Both the position numbers and the translations under genes were made by a program. Of a DNA stretch of 64,000 nucleotides, positions 17,321-26,483 are shown piece after piece; the first letter of the stretch is position 1, and each line of letters starts with the position of its first letter. The stretch is taken from assembly GCF_001672295.1 (NCBI RefSeq), contig NZ_JXMS01000002.1:124001-188000 (forward strand), read 5' to 3'. This DNA is from Halodesulfovibrio spirochaetisodalis (lineage in GTDB: Bacteria; Desulfobacterota; Desulfovibrionia; Desulfovibrionales; Desulfovibrionaceae). The notes beneath the pieces were generated by a model, which was not told the origin of the DNA, did not search any database, and was given only the letters and a program-made list of their open reading frames with translations.

Positions 17321-18673
17321 CTAGGCTTCTCTGTACAATGTGGTTCCATCTGCTGCTGTTAGATTATATGCGCAGAAAGGAATGAGCCTGCCGTCCGGTG
17401 CGACAACGTGAATACAGCATCCCTTGAGCCGTTCAATATCCAGTGACCATGCATCCTGAAACGCCATGGCAGAGATAGCAAAGCGTTTTGTTGATGCCTG
17501 CTGGATAAAAGAGTCAAGCTCGTTGCCCACTGGATTTACCCCATTCTTTTCTTCTGCTGCTGCCCATTGGCTGCGAACAAAAGCACGTGCTTTTTCTGCC
17601 CCTTCTGCTGCCGGTTTCGGCTTACAGTTGCAGGAGTTTTTAGGAACTGACAGCAGCGAAAGCGACTTGTCCTCATTAATGATGTAGTTAGCGTGAAATG
17701 AACAAAGAGCGTGTTCGCACGTTGGCGGTACAAAATCTCCTGTGGCAACAAGATGGTCTGTCTGTCGTTCAAGTTCTTCTGCCAGTTCCGGCAAAGTGAT
17801 GCGTTCGTTGTCCGCAGGGGTAACAGGATACCGTCCGAAATAGCTGATAGGCTGAAAATGGACACCGCGAACTGCCGGCGCACGCTCTATGGCAAAGCGG
17901 ATGATGTCACCGATTTCGTCTCTGTTTATTGTTGGAGAAATTACCGGAACCAGCACAATACCTATCTGTGCATCAGCAAAGGCTTTGATCGCTTTTGCTT
18001 TTGTTTCACGAAGGTCAGCTTTGCGAAACGCCTGCCATGTGGATTCACTCAGCCCATCAAACTGTAGAAAAACAGAATCAACTCCCGCGGCAGCAAGTCG
18101 TGCAACATAGTCTGCATCGTGTGCGGCACGGACTCCGTTGGTATTAATCTGTACAAATGGAAAACCAATACGTTTTGCTTCCGCCACGAGTTCCGGCAAG
18201 TCGTCACGGATAGTCGGTTCGCCTCCGGAAAATTGTAGATTGCACCCGCCTGTCGTGCGCATGGTGGTATCCAACAACTGAAAAATTTCTTCTTTGGTTG
18301 GATCCTTCTTTATATTGTTTGCATTTGTTGCAGAGGCAAAACACACCGGACACGAAAGATTACAGCGCCATGTGACTTCAATAAGTGCCATGCAACTGTG
18401 TTGCCTGTGCTCTTTACAAAGGCCGCAGTCAAATGGACATCCTTTTTCGATGGTTGCCGAAATTGTCGGTGGTGTGGAAGGAATTTTGGGGCGCAGCCAG
18501 TCCGTGAAATTTGTAGCGGTGTGTGTTGAACGCCAGACAGGTGTGGAGAATGCCCCATGCTCAGGGCAGTGTTTAATAAGACGAGTTTCGTTGTCACTAG
18601 TTACCCGCATAGCAGGAACCCGTTGGAGACACTGTGGACAGACGCTCTCAGTATGCGAAATGTGATCAGCCAT
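17321..18673 (-). CDS. Radical SAM protein of the Mop cluster (TrsS type)
   Basis: 450 residues. The start at 18673 was chosen because it follows the upstream stop by two bases; a longer frame would overlap that gene. A Cys-rich N-terminus (CPQC at about 12, CPEHG at about 36, CPFDCGLC at about 79-86) precedes the radical SAM motif CNLSCPVC at 104-111. GGEPTIRDDLP follows. The C-terminus has another conserved Cys region, GCCIHV near 425 and IPFCAYN. I recognise it as the type called TrsS, a family with selenocysteine in some relatives; here those positions are Cys. Reaction unknown. Confidence 0.82.
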   Translation of the reverse strand: MADHISHTESVCPQCLQRVPAMRVTSDNETRLIKHCPEHGAFSTPVWRSTHTATNFTDWLRPKIPSTPPTISATIEKGCPFDCGLCKEHRQHSCMALIEVTWRCNLSCPVCFASATNANNIKKDPTKEEIFQLLDTTMRTTGGCNLQFSGGEPTIRDDLPELVAEAKRIGFPFVQINTNGVRAAHDADYVARLAAAGVDSVFLQFDGLSESTWQAFRKADLRETKAKAIKAFADAQIGIVLVPVISPTINRDEIGDIIRFAIERAPAVRGVHFQPISYFGRYPVTPADNERITLPELAEELERQTDHLVATGDFVPPTCEHALCSFHANYIINEDKSLSLLSVPKNSCNCKPKPAAEGAEKARAFVRSQWAAAEEKNGVNPVGNELDSFIQQASTKRFAISAMAFQDAWSLDIERLKGCCIHVVAPDGRLIPFCAYNLTAADGTTLYREA

Positions 18674-18675
18674 AA

Positions 18676-19134
18676 CTACTCTTTTACAGCAGCAATATCG
18701 TAACCGTACTCTGTGAGCAGGGTATCGATAAACATAAAGCTGTCCACAAGCAGGCCACCGCATATAGTGGTGTCCGGCACAGGATTGTCGCAGTGGTCGC
18801 CTAAAATTTTACCACAGTCTATTCCACCAAATTGTTCAATGGTTTTCTGAGAAAACCATTCTGTGAATGACTCCAGCATAACTGGAAGGTGGTCGTCTTT
18901 TTCTTCAGTTGCGGCGTCGTGCCCTGCATAGAGTCCGAGAAGCAATGCGCCTCCAGTGAGCAGACCGCATGCTCCGTCACATTTTGACATTCCACTGCAT
19001 AACCCTTCAGCAGCGCGTATGAGCTGCTGATTTTCCACACCGGAAAATTCCAGTGCCATCCCCATCATAATTTGGCTGCAACAGTATCCTTTGCCAGCCC
19101 ACTGGAATGATTGCAATTGAATGTCGGAAAGCAT
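18676..19134 (-). CDS. C-GCAxxG-C-C family protein (DVU_1555 family type)
   Basis: 152 residues. It shows the family pattern: CCSQ near residue 16, then GLCSGMSKCDGACGLLTGG, with further Cys in DCGKILGDHCDN and a CGG near the end. This is a redox or Fe-S-binding family of unknown activity, sometimes exported. No signal peptide is visible here. It sits 3 bp from the methyltransferase gene and 2 bp from the radical SAM gene, so it is clearly part of the same operon. Confidence 0.82.
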   Translation of the reverse strand: MLSDIQLQSFQWAGKGYCCSQIMMGMALEFSGVENQQLIRAAEGLCSGMSKCDGACGLLTGGALLLGLYAGHDAATEEKDDHLPVMLESFTEWFSQKTIEQFGGIDCGKILGDHCDNPVPDTTICGGLLVDSFMFIDTLLTEYGYDIAAVKE

Positions 19135-19137
19135 GTT

Positions 19138-19863
19138 TTACCCCTTTTTTACCGCTCGTATTTGGATATAGCCTATGCTTTTGTCGTAGCGTGCAGTGTG
19201 TCTTGTTGCTGGATTGCCGCTGTCGGAACAGCATGTGGCAATGCCGGAGAAAATAAGTTTCGCCGTGAGCTCTTTAAGCTCCTTTGTGCAGTCTGTGCTG
19301 CATGTGTGTGTAAACCCAGCCTTCGTGAGCACAGCGAATAGTTGATTAAGATGTAACGGAGAACTGGCACAGCCCGCAGATATGCTTTTTTGCGAAACGC
19401 ACTTTGGAGCGGTATGGCATGTTCTATGTGCCTGTTGCTGGTCAGTCCGTCTGTAAAGATCTGATAAAATCAGCATGCCTCCGGTACAAAGCACTCGGGA
19501 GCATTCAGTGATAGCGCTTTGGAGTGAATGGCTCAACGAGAGCACGCAGTCACAATTAACAATATCAAATACAGCATCACAGAACGGTAGTTTGTCGATA
19601 GTGCCTTGCAGCGCAGGAACAGAACGCAGGCTTGTCTGTTGGGTATTAGCGTAAGAAAGATCCAGTCCTGTTACTTGCGCACCGTATTGCTGTTTTAGAA
19701 ATGCACCAGTGGTGCCGTTACCGCAGCCTGCATCAAGAATATTGGTAGCAGCAGTAATCCCAAGTTTGTCATATGTCTTTTGGGTAAGAGCCAGTCCACC
19801 TGGACGTAATGCACCGTCCTCAAGAGTTGCCATAAGGGGATGTTGCCAGAGTGCTGTACTCAT
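19138..19863 (-). CDS. Class I SAM-dependent methyltransferase (DVU_1556 family type)
   Basis: 241 residues with a standard class I fold. Motif I is ILDAGCGNGTTGAFL at about 41-55, and an acidic residue ends the next strand in VTGLDLSY. NCDCVLSLSHS and GGMLILSDLYRR follow. The C-terminal part has a run of Cys (CSTDCTKEL, ATCCSDSG) that could bind metal or selenium. Its ATG overlaps the TGA of the preceding small redox gene. The methyl acceptor is unknown; context suggests a step in maturing Mop or its cofactor. Confidence 0.82.
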   Translation of the reverse strand: MSTALWQHPLMATLEDGALRPGGLALTQKTYDKLGITAATNILDAGCGNGTTGAFLKQQYGAQVTGLDLSYANTQQTSLRSVPALQGTIDKLPFCDAVFDIVNCDCVLSLSHSLQSAITECSRVLCTGGMLILSDLYRRTDQQQAHRTCHTAPKCVSQKSISAGCASSPLHLNQLFAVLTKAGFTHTCSTDCTKELKELTAKLIFSGIATCCSDSGNPATRHTARYDKSIGYIQIRAVKKG

Positions 19864-20075
19864 TTATCTTCCAGTAGCTGCTCAACGTCTGCCATTTTGC
19901 CCAGAGCGAGGGACTCCGGAATCAGAACATACCCGCATGCAGGACATGCAGGGAGTTCTACGGAAAATTTGCTTTCAAGATATACCAGTTCAACTGCCGT
20001 AAATTTGAGCGGCTCATTACATTGGCTACAGTTCCAGTGAGAAAAATCATCGTGCAATACTTGTAATGTATTCAT
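19860..20075 (-). CDS. Small zinc-ribbon/redox protein (DVU_1557 family type)
   Basis: 71 residues with two CxxC pairs, at 16/19 (CSQC) and 44/47 (CPAC), giving a rubredoxin- or zinc-ribbon-like fold. The C-terminal tail is helical and acidic. Its stop overlaps the methyltransferase start (ATGA). It could carry electrons to the dicluster flavoprotein or bind metal during assembly; neither is shown by the sequence. Confidence 0.75.
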   Translation of the reverse strand: MNTLQVLHDDFSHWNCSQCNEPLKFTAVELVYLESKFSVELPACPACGYVLIPESLALGKMADVEQLLEDK

Positions 20076-20084
20076 GGCGTACTC

Positions 20085-22367
20085 TTATTTCGGTGGAATA
20101 ATCTGCATGCGATGCGACCAGGCGTTATGTATGCAGTAGCCGTTGGTATCTTTTGTATATTCAATCCAGTAGGTAACGCTTACAGGGCGGAAGCTGGCGA
20201 CAAAACGTTCTGTCTTTGTATTAAACAGGCCTCTCCCCGTGCTTTCTACATATTGCACAACTTTGCGGATATCGCTTTGCAGGATACGTCGTTCTTCCAT
20301 GTGTGCAGTTGCATCAGCAGTGTAGGAAACAGGAGGAAGGTCTTCCTGCCTTTCTGGACTTGCTTCATTCCAGATGGTTGTAAGTAACTGTTCTTTTAGT
20401 CGTATGCGATTTTCGCGACGATCGGAAAAGCCTGTAACAGGAACTGTTGCCGGATCAGCATTACAGCAGGAAAGTGCAGAGTTACAGGCAGGAAACAGAA
20501 TATCCAGCAGGTGAACAGTGCGTTTACCTGTTCTGGCCAGCATGTCGCGACACATGGCGCAGTAGGTGAGCACATCCTGTTCAATGTCGGAGCACTGGGA
20601 GAGAACATCAGCCCTGTGCTGTGAAGCTTTTTTTGAAAGGGCAGGGTTGGCAGAATCAAGCAGGCCGCCGTATCCGCAGCACTCTGTGAGCACTTCTGAA
20701 AGATGCGGCTCAGTGATATTCATATGCAGTGTGTTGGCTATGGAGCGTACGTGGGTGCGCATAGGTTCATCATGCCGTGTGGAACACGGGTCGTGCAGGA
20801 CGTATGGCTGTTGCAAGCTACGTGCTGTCGGAGGTAATCCGGTTTCTTCCAGAACCTCCCATAAAGAGCGTGTTGGAATATGCGGCATCAGCTCTGCAAA
20901 CATGGTTGCGCAGGTTGGGCAGCCTGCAATGATTTGTGGTTTACCCATTGCTTCCCACTGACTGGAAATTTGATTGGTGGTCGTTTGGCTAAGCTCTTGC
21001 TGTCCTGACCAGTGAGCGGGAGCTCCGCAACAGTGGATAAACAACCCGACTGGTTCTTCCATGACTGTTCGCAGATAGTTGTATGTACTTTCTACAAGGT
21101 GCGGTGAAACAGCCGGAAGCTGACAACCGGGGAAAAAAGCGTACGTGCTGGCTGAAGCGGAAGGTGCATTTTTTGCGAGCATCCCCGCAGTATTGGCAAA
21201 TGCCATATCACGGAGCGCAAATTCGTGTGCAGATGGAGGCATTGTGGAAGCTGACACCATCTCTTGTCTTGCAGAAAGGCAGAGATCCTGTACCGCGAAG
21301 TCTTCGGGGCAGATTTCTTCGCACAGGCCGCAGAGCATGCAGGAGTTGATCATTTTGTTAGCATGTCTGGTACCCATGACGATGGCAGCATTATTGTATA
21401 TCTGCCGTGCATAGATCTTAGGGTAGCTCTTAAATTCTGCCAGAAACACACAGTTATTGACGCATTGCATACATTCGCATTGCATGCACCTTCCTGCTTC
21501 AAGCATCGCTGTCGCTTCATTATACCCCTCAGCCCCTGCAGGCAGAAGCGGGAGTGAAGAAACCATGGATACGTCTGTCTGCAAACGGGATAGGAATGGT
21601 CCTTCGTTTTCTCTTCCTGCAATGAGGGATACATTTTGTATCGAACGTTCCGCGGAGAATGCCAACGTCCTGCCCAGGGCAACACGCTCTATCGTGGAGG
21701 CATTCCAAGGGGACGGAACGGCGAATACAGAGGAAATTTGGGTTTGAAGAATTTGGAGGTCAGTAACAGTACACGCGTACCTATCTGTCAGTTCCGGTGA
21801 GGCTACCAGAATGGTATCCCAGTCATCGCAAGCGGACTCAAGGTCTTTGGGAGCTTGCTCTGTAGAAAATTGGACACCAAGTTTTTCGAATGCCTGTGTG
21901 TGCTTTTCAAGCGTTTCTTGCGGAAGATTTGAGGATATTTCGGCATATGCATCAGTTGACGCAATGGTAGGGGTAATCCCTTTTTTAGCCAGTTCCCATG
22001 CCGCTGCAAGGGCTGTGAGGCCTCCACCCAGAATTAATACTCGCTTGTTTTTGGAAGGCAGTGGGCGCAACAAAGGTGTTTTGGTCGCGTGTTGTGCACA
22101 GTGGCGTTCCAGCTCCGGCATGTTGATACTGCCGCCAAGTTCTTTGCGCAGGCATGACTCCATGCATACACCGTCGCAAAGATGCGCCGTGATGTAAGGT
22201 ACAGGCATGCTTTTATAGAGTATGGCCCATGCTTCATTAATTTTTCCGGCAGCGACTTTTTGGCAGAAGCTGCGAACATCAATGTGCAGGGGACATCTGG
22301 CCTGACAGTGTGGTGCTTCTTCTTGCGTGCACCGTGCTTCCCATTGGCGGAGTTCGTGTTGTTCCAT
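20085..22367 (-). CDS. Flavin/Fe-S dicluster oxidoreductase of the Mop cluster
   Basis: 760 residues from the ATG at 22367, which lies just after a perfect hairpin; a TTG in that hairpin loop is a less likely start. The N-terminal GltD-like region has Cys motifs (CQARCPLHID, CDGVCMESC). Next comes an FAD/NAD Rossmann segment VLILGGGLTALAAAWELAKKG. Two ferredoxin-type sets follow (CMQCECMQCVNNC and CMLCGLCEEICPE). Two CCG domains (CCGAPAHW, CCGYGGL) complete it, as in heterodisulfide reductase HdrB/D and GlpC. It is directly downstream of mop, so it likely passes electrons between Mop and a cellular carrier. Confidence 0.83.
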   Translation of the reverse strand: MEQHELRQWEARCTQEEAPHCQARCPLHIDVRSFCQKVAAGKINEAWAILYKSMPVPYITAHLCDGVCMESCLRKELGGSINMPELERHCAQHATKTPLLRPLPSKNKRVLILGGGLTALAAAWELAKKGITPTIASTDAYAEISSNLPQETLEKHTQAFEKLGVQFSTEQAPKDLESACDDWDTILVASPELTDRYACTVTDLQILQTQISSVFAVPSPWNASTIERVALGRTLAFSAERSIQNVSLIAGRENEGPFLSRLQTDVSMVSSLPLLPAGAEGYNEATAMLEAGRCMQCECMQCVNNCVFLAEFKSYPKIYARQIYNNAAIVMGTRHANKMINSCMLCGLCEEICPEDFAVQDLCLSARQEMVSASTMPPSAHEFALRDMAFANTAGMLAKNAPSASASTYAFFPGCQLPAVSPHLVESTYNYLRTVMEEPVGLFIHCCGAPAHWSGQQELSQTTTNQISSQWEAMGKPQIIAGCPTCATMFAELMPHIPTRSLWEVLEETGLPPTARSLQQPYVLHDPCSTRHDEPMRTHVRSIANTLHMNITEPHLSEVLTECCGYGGLLDSANPALSKKASQHRADVLSQCSDIEQDVLTYCAMCRDMLARTGKRTVHLLDILFPACNSALSCCNADPATVPVTGFSDRRENRIRLKEQLLTTIWNEASPERQEDLPPVSYTADATAHMEERRILQSDIRKVVQYVESTGRGLFNTKTERFVASFRPVSVTYWIEYTKDTNGYCIHNAWSHRMQIIPPK

Positions 22368-22382
22368 AGCGTGTTCAGAGTA

Positions 22383-22410
22383 CGTCCGTGCTGCCAAAGC
22401 AGCACGGACG
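22383..22410 (-). other. Intercistronic hairpin between mop and the dicluster gene
   Basis: CGTCCGTGCTGC (22383-22394) pairs perfectly over 12 bp with GCAGCACGGACG (22399-22410), loop of four. It lies 12 bp after the mop stop and 15 bp before the next start, with no T-run. It probably sets unequal mRNA levels by stabilising the mop 3' end or partly stopping transcription. Confidence 0.7.
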
Positions 22411-22422
22411 ATGAGTACTGTA

Positions 22423-25140
22423 TTACTTATTTAACCCTGCGAGCACTTTTTCAGGAAGTGCAGGCAGCGCGCGGATACGGACGCCACAAGCATTGTATAT
22501 GCCGTTAATGACAGCTGCATGCGGGCAGGTGAGCGGAAGCTCGCCAACACCGGAGGCACCGAATGGGCCTTCAGGACGCTCAGATTCTACGTAAATCAGT
22601 TCCATGTCGTCTGGAATCTGTTTTGCGTAAGGGAATCCTGCACCCACCATGGTGGAGTGCTTTTTGATATCCTCAAAGTCCTCAGTGAGTGCAAGGCCGA
22701 TAGCCTGAGCAAGGCCGCCGTACATCTGACCATCTACAGCCAGTTTGTTCATGACGGTACCAACGTCTGCTACTGCGGTCATTTTTTCCACAGTAGTTTT
22801 ACCGGTTGCTATTTCTACACTGACTTCAGCAAGGAACAGTCCGTACATGTAACATGCAAACGGGTTACCCTGACCGTTTTCGTCGCAATCGGTACATGGT
22901 GCTGTCCATTTGCCTTTGGCACGGGTAGGGATGTTGTTCGCTTCCATCTCTTCATAGGTGTAGAAAGAGCCGTCTGCTTTTTTCATAGCTGCTACAAGCT
23001 CTTCACCAGCTGCTTTGATTGCACGGCCGATAACAACCTGTGAACGGGAACCACCTGCAGGGCCGCCATTAGGGCACTTGCTGGTGTCGTTGAGGCAAAC
23101 TTTGATTTTTTCAGCAGGGAAGCCCATTGGGCTGAGTGCTTCGTGTGCAGTTGTTAATGCACCGATATCAGCACCCTGACCGTGGTCATGCCATGTGGTG
23201 TACACTGTGACAAAACCTTCAGCATCAAGTTCAATGTCTGCTTCTGCGGAGTCAGGGCCGTCAAGACCGGAACCGTACACGCCAAGGGCAATACCTACGC
23301 CGCGTTTAACTTCCGGCGTGGAAAGCTCTGCTGCGCGTTTCTTGGCTTCTTCGTATTTAGGGCGAACGGTATCGAGAATTTCAGGCAGACTGTAAACTTC
23401 AGGATCTTGACCTGTAGGTGTGGTGGAACCTTTACGGTATACGTTTTTGTAGCGCAGTTCCAATGGATCCATACCGAGTTTTTCAGCAAGTTCGTCCATA
23501 AGAACTTCTGATGCGAATTCAGACTGCGGAGAACCGTAGCCACGGAATGCAGAACCCCATGCGTGGTTGGTACAAACGGTACGACCTTCACCACGGATGT
23601 TATCAATGTCGTAACCTGCACCGATAAACTGAGCACCACGAAGGGTGAGAAGGTCACCGAATTCAGAGTAAGGACCGTGGTCAACAGACCAGTCTGTTTC
23701 CATACCGAGGAGTTTACCTTCGTTGTCCGCAGCCATACGTACGTTCATAAAGAACGGGGAACGCTTACCGGTGTAGGTCTGCTGCTGGTACCATGTGTAG
23801 TTGAGGAATACAGGGCGGTCAGTTGCCATGCATGCAGCACCGACGAGGGCTTCCATTGTCGGGCTGAACTTGTAGCCAAAGGTACCGCCAGCAGGGTTCT
23901 GAACCATGACAATATTTTCAAGTTCTTCACCGAGACCAGGAGCAATCATGGCAGCATGCAGATGCAGGCCGATTGATTTGGAATGGATAACGAGTTTACC
24001 TTCGTCGTTACGGTACGCAAAACCTACGTCCGGCTCGATAGGCATGTGAGGCTGACGACCAACATAGTAATCGCCTTCAATGGTAACGTCTGCTTCTTTA
24101 AATATCGGTGCAGTGTCGTTGCCCTTAGCTACTTTCTGGACAAAGTAGATGTTAGGAGTGCCTGGATGAATTTCCATGGCGTCGTCCTGCATTGCTTCAG
24201 GGGCGCTCATGTACGCAGGCAGTTCTTCCAGTTCTACTTTCACTTTTTCTGCAGCAGCTTTTGCATGCTTTTCTGTGTCAGCACACACGATTGCGATGGC
24301 ATCGCCGTACTGGAATATTTTTTCATCACACAGAATAGGACGATCCCAGCCGTCACCCTTGTTGGTCGGGAATGTGATGAGGCCGGTAATACGGTTTTTA
24401 CCTTTAATATCTTTGTAGGTAACAACCTTTTCAACGCCTTCCATTTTTTCTGCTTCGGAAGTGTCGATAGAAATAATTTTTGCGTGGGAGACTTCTGCCT
24501 GAACCAGAGCACAGCGAAGGGTGTTAGCAGGAAGTTTGAGACCTAAATCTGCACCGTAATCGAGTGTACCGGTCACTTTGGCAACAGCGGTAGGACGTGG
24601 GTATTTTGTACCTACAATGCGGCCTTCGGTAGGCACGTCCTTCATCAGTTCATCGCGTGTTTTTTCACCGCGCAGAACTGCAGCAGCGTCCATCACAGCG
24701 TCAACAAGCGGTTTGTATCCTGTGCAACGACATGCGTTACGATGCTTCTGGAACCATTCGCGAACATCTTCACGAGTCGGGGATTGATTTTCAAGAAGCA
24801 GTGCATAAGAAGAAACAATAAAGCCCGGAGTACAGAAACCGCACTGTGCGCCACCATGAGCGATCCATGCAAGCTGAACAGGGTGCAGGTGTTCAGGAGT
24901 GCCAACCCCTTCAGCAGTTACGATTTGTGTGTTTTCTGCAACGCGCTTCATTTTAATGGTACATGTGCGCTTGAGCTTGCCATCCACAACAACGTTACAA
25001 CTACCGCACTGACCTTGTCCGCAGCCGATCTTAACGCTGGTAAGCCCTAAGTTTTCGCGCAGTACATTCGCAAGTGTTTCATCCTGTTCGCAGATGACCA
25101 TGCGGTCTACGCCGTTAACGTGAAGCATTCTTTTTAGCAT
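22423..25140 (-). CDS. mop: Aldehyde oxidoreductase Mop (molybdenum/tungsten hydroxylase)
   Basis: 905 residues of the xanthine-oxidase family, oxidising aldehydes to acids. Start at 25140: GAGAGGAG lies five bases before it. Plant-type [2Fe-2S] cysteines are C40, C45, C48 and C60. The second cluster is C100, C103, C137 and C139. From memory this is the same numbering as D. gigas MOP, whose sequence it follows closely (RCTGYKPLVDAVMDAAAV). The molybdopterin domains include GGTFGYKFSP and SAFRGYG, and the active-site Glu loop GASGVGELPLT is near the C-terminus. No FAD domain. Accessory genes follow on the same strand; a MoeA-like gene precedes it by 131 bp. Confidence 0.96.
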   Translation of the reverse strand: MLKRMLHVNGVDRMVICEQDETLANVLRENLGLTSVKIGCGQGQCGSCNVVVDGKLKRTCTIKMKRVAENTQIVTAEGVGTPEHLHPVQLAWIAHGGAQCGFCTPGFIVSSYALLLENQSPTREDVREWFQKHRNACRCTGYKPLVDAVMDAAAVLRGEKTRDELMKDVPTEGRIVGTKYPRPTAVAKVTGTLDYGADLGLKLPANTLRCALVQAEVSHAKIISIDTSEAEKMEGVEKVVTYKDIKGKNRITGLITFPTNKGDGWDRPILCDEKIFQYGDAIAIVCADTEKHAKAAAEKVKVELEELPAYMSAPEAMQDDAMEIHPGTPNIYFVQKVAKGNDTAPIFKEADVTIEGDYYVGRQPHMPIEPDVGFAYRNDEGKLVIHSKSIGLHLHAAMIAPGLGEELENIVMVQNPAGGTFGYKFSPTMEALVGAACMATDRPVFLNYTWYQQQTYTGKRSPFFMNVRMAADNEGKLLGMETDWSVDHGPYSEFGDLLTLRGAQFIGAGYDIDNIRGEGRTVCTNHAWGSAFRGYGSPQSEFASEVLMDELAEKLGMDPLELRYKNVYRKGSTTPTGQDPEVYSLPEILDTVRPKYEEAKKRAAELSTPEVKRGVGIALGVYGSGLDGPDSAEADIELDAEGFVTVYTTWHDHGQGADIGALTTAHEALSPMGFPAEKIKVCLNDTSKCPNGGPAGGSRSQVVIGRAIKAAGEELVAAMKKADGSFYTYEEMEANNIPTRAKGKWTAPCTDCDENGQGNPFACYMYGLFLAEVSVEIATGKTTVEKMTAVADVGTVMNKLAVDGQMYGGLAQAIGLALTEDFEDIKKHSTMVGAGFPYAKQIPDDMELIYVESERPEGPFGASGVGELPLTCPHAAVINGIYNACGVRIRALPALPEKVLAGLNK

Positions 25141-25271
25141 GGAAACTCCTCTCTGGTACCTCGTTTCGGTCAATGCGCATTAACAAAACAAAAAGTTTGT
25201 CGATACAATTAAGGTACCCATCACATATAGGTTATAAAGCAGGAGGGTTCTACAGCAGAACCAGCCGATTA

Positions 25272-26294
25272 TTATGACGATTTACCGAAGGAGCACAGTG
25301 GGAAATGACAGGTTTCGCAACCGGCACAGAAGCCGCCGTGTCCTAAATTCGTAATGTCTCTACGGGTAATTGTTTCGCCTGCGAGAATGCGCGGTACGAT
25401 AAGATCGAAGATACTGGCGCGGTAGTACATTACGCAGCCGGGAAGTCCGATGATTGGTCGGTTATCCTTGTAGGCGAGCATGAACATGGCACCGGGAAAG
25501 GTCGGTGAGCCGTAGGTGACTACATCAGCACCAGTATCGCGGATACTGGCAGGAGTTCTGTCATCCGGATCGACAGACATGCCGCCGGTAACAACAACAA
25601 AATCAATACCATCATCAAGGAAGGCATTAATGGCGTCTGTAGTCATCTGCTGGTCATCAGGAACAAAGACTTGCTCCACGACATTTGACCCGAGTTCATG
25701 AAATTTCTTGCGTATTACAGGCCCGAACTTATCTGTAATTCTTCCATGGTAGACTTCGCTACCGGTTGTAACCACACCTACTTTGTGATGTTTGAAAGGC
25801 TTTACCTGAATAACAGGCCCGCCTGTTGCGCAAACAGCTTCTACTTCTTCAACCTTTGACCTGTCGGTAACCAGAGGAACTATGCGGGTACCGGCAATTG
25901 GTCGTTCAGAAAGGACATGCAAACCGTTGTGCATGGTTGAGAGAACAACCTCATCAATCGCATTAATTTGATGAACCTTTTCAACATCAATGGACAGCAA
26001 CCCCTTGTTGGCAATAAGGTTGACTCGTCCTTCAGAGACGTCGCTTAACGTGATTCCTTCGCCAGCAACGGCGTTGGCAATGCGAATGGCTGCTTCATTT
26101 TCATGGATTTGATTTTCGGTAAGATTGAGAACATAAAGATGTTCTTTACCGATATCGAGAAGGGTGGGAATGTCTTTTTCTGTGACGATGTGCCCTTTTT
26201 TGAACGCAGGGCCCTTACTTTCACCGGGGACAATTCGGGTGATGTCGTGACAAAGAACCATACCAATCGAGTTTTGAACTGGAACTGCCTGCAT
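25272..26294 (-). CDS. MoeA/MogA-like molybdopterin-binding protein
   Basis: 340 residues. The C-terminal half is a MoCF-biosynthesis domain with VGVVTTGSEVYHGRI, DFVVVTGGMSVDPDDRTP and IIGLPGCVMYYRASIFDLIVPR, the molybdopterin-binding fold of MoeA and CinA. The N-terminal half (1-150) is not the usual MoeA linker and reads VPGESKGPAFKKGHIV. The last 20 residues contain four Cys (GFCAGCETCHFPLCSF), an unusual tail that could bind Fe-S or metal. It likely inserts or selects Mo or W for the Mop cofactor, being the first gene of the cluster. A palindrome lies in its promoter. Confidence 0.82.
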   Translation of the reverse strand: MQAVPVQNSIGMVLCHDITRIVPGESKGPAFKKGHIVTEKDIPTLLDIGKEHLYVLNLTENQIHENEAAIRIANAVAGEGITLSDVSEGRVNLIANKGLLSIDVEKVHQINAIDEVVLSTMHNGLHVLSERPIAGTRIVPLVTDRSKVEEVEAVCATGGPVIQVKPFKHHKVGVVTTGSEVYHGRITDKFGPVIRKKFHELGSNVVEQVFVPDDQQMTTDAINAFLDDGIDFVVVTGGMSVDPDDRTPASIRDTGADVVTYGSPTFPGAMFMLAYKDNRPIIGLPGCVMYYRASIFDLIVPRILAGETITRRDITNLGHGGFCAGCETCHFPLCSFGKSS

Positions 26295-26363
26295 TGTAGT
26301 CTCTTTTTGCGATTCAGGTTGATAGAAAAAAGTAGTTAGTAGGTGATTACTGGGTGTTTTTTA

Positions 26364-26381
26364 TATGTCCATAGGGACATA
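26364..26381 (-). promoter_or_regulatory. Palindromic operator in the MoeA-like gene promoter
   Basis: TATGTCC (26364-26370) and GGACATA (26375-26381) form a perfect palindrome with a 4-base centre. On the minus strand it sits just after a TTGACT -35-like box and over a CATATAAA -10-like box. The divergent ModE-like gene begins 103 bp away, so its product is a candidate ligand. Confidence 0.5.
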
Positions 26382-26483
26382 ATAAGTCAAACGTTTTTTT
26401 ATGAAAAATAAGGGCAGTTGTGTTGAAATGTTTAAGAAAAATTTCACAATAAGGTGGTTATGCCCGTAAACAAAGGATGAGAG

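Noticed and set aside
22519-24546. Long open frames on the plus strand opposite mop
   Set aside because: They have no ribosome sites, odd Cys/Phe-rich composition and lie wholly over a clear Mop coding sequence; they are shadow frames.
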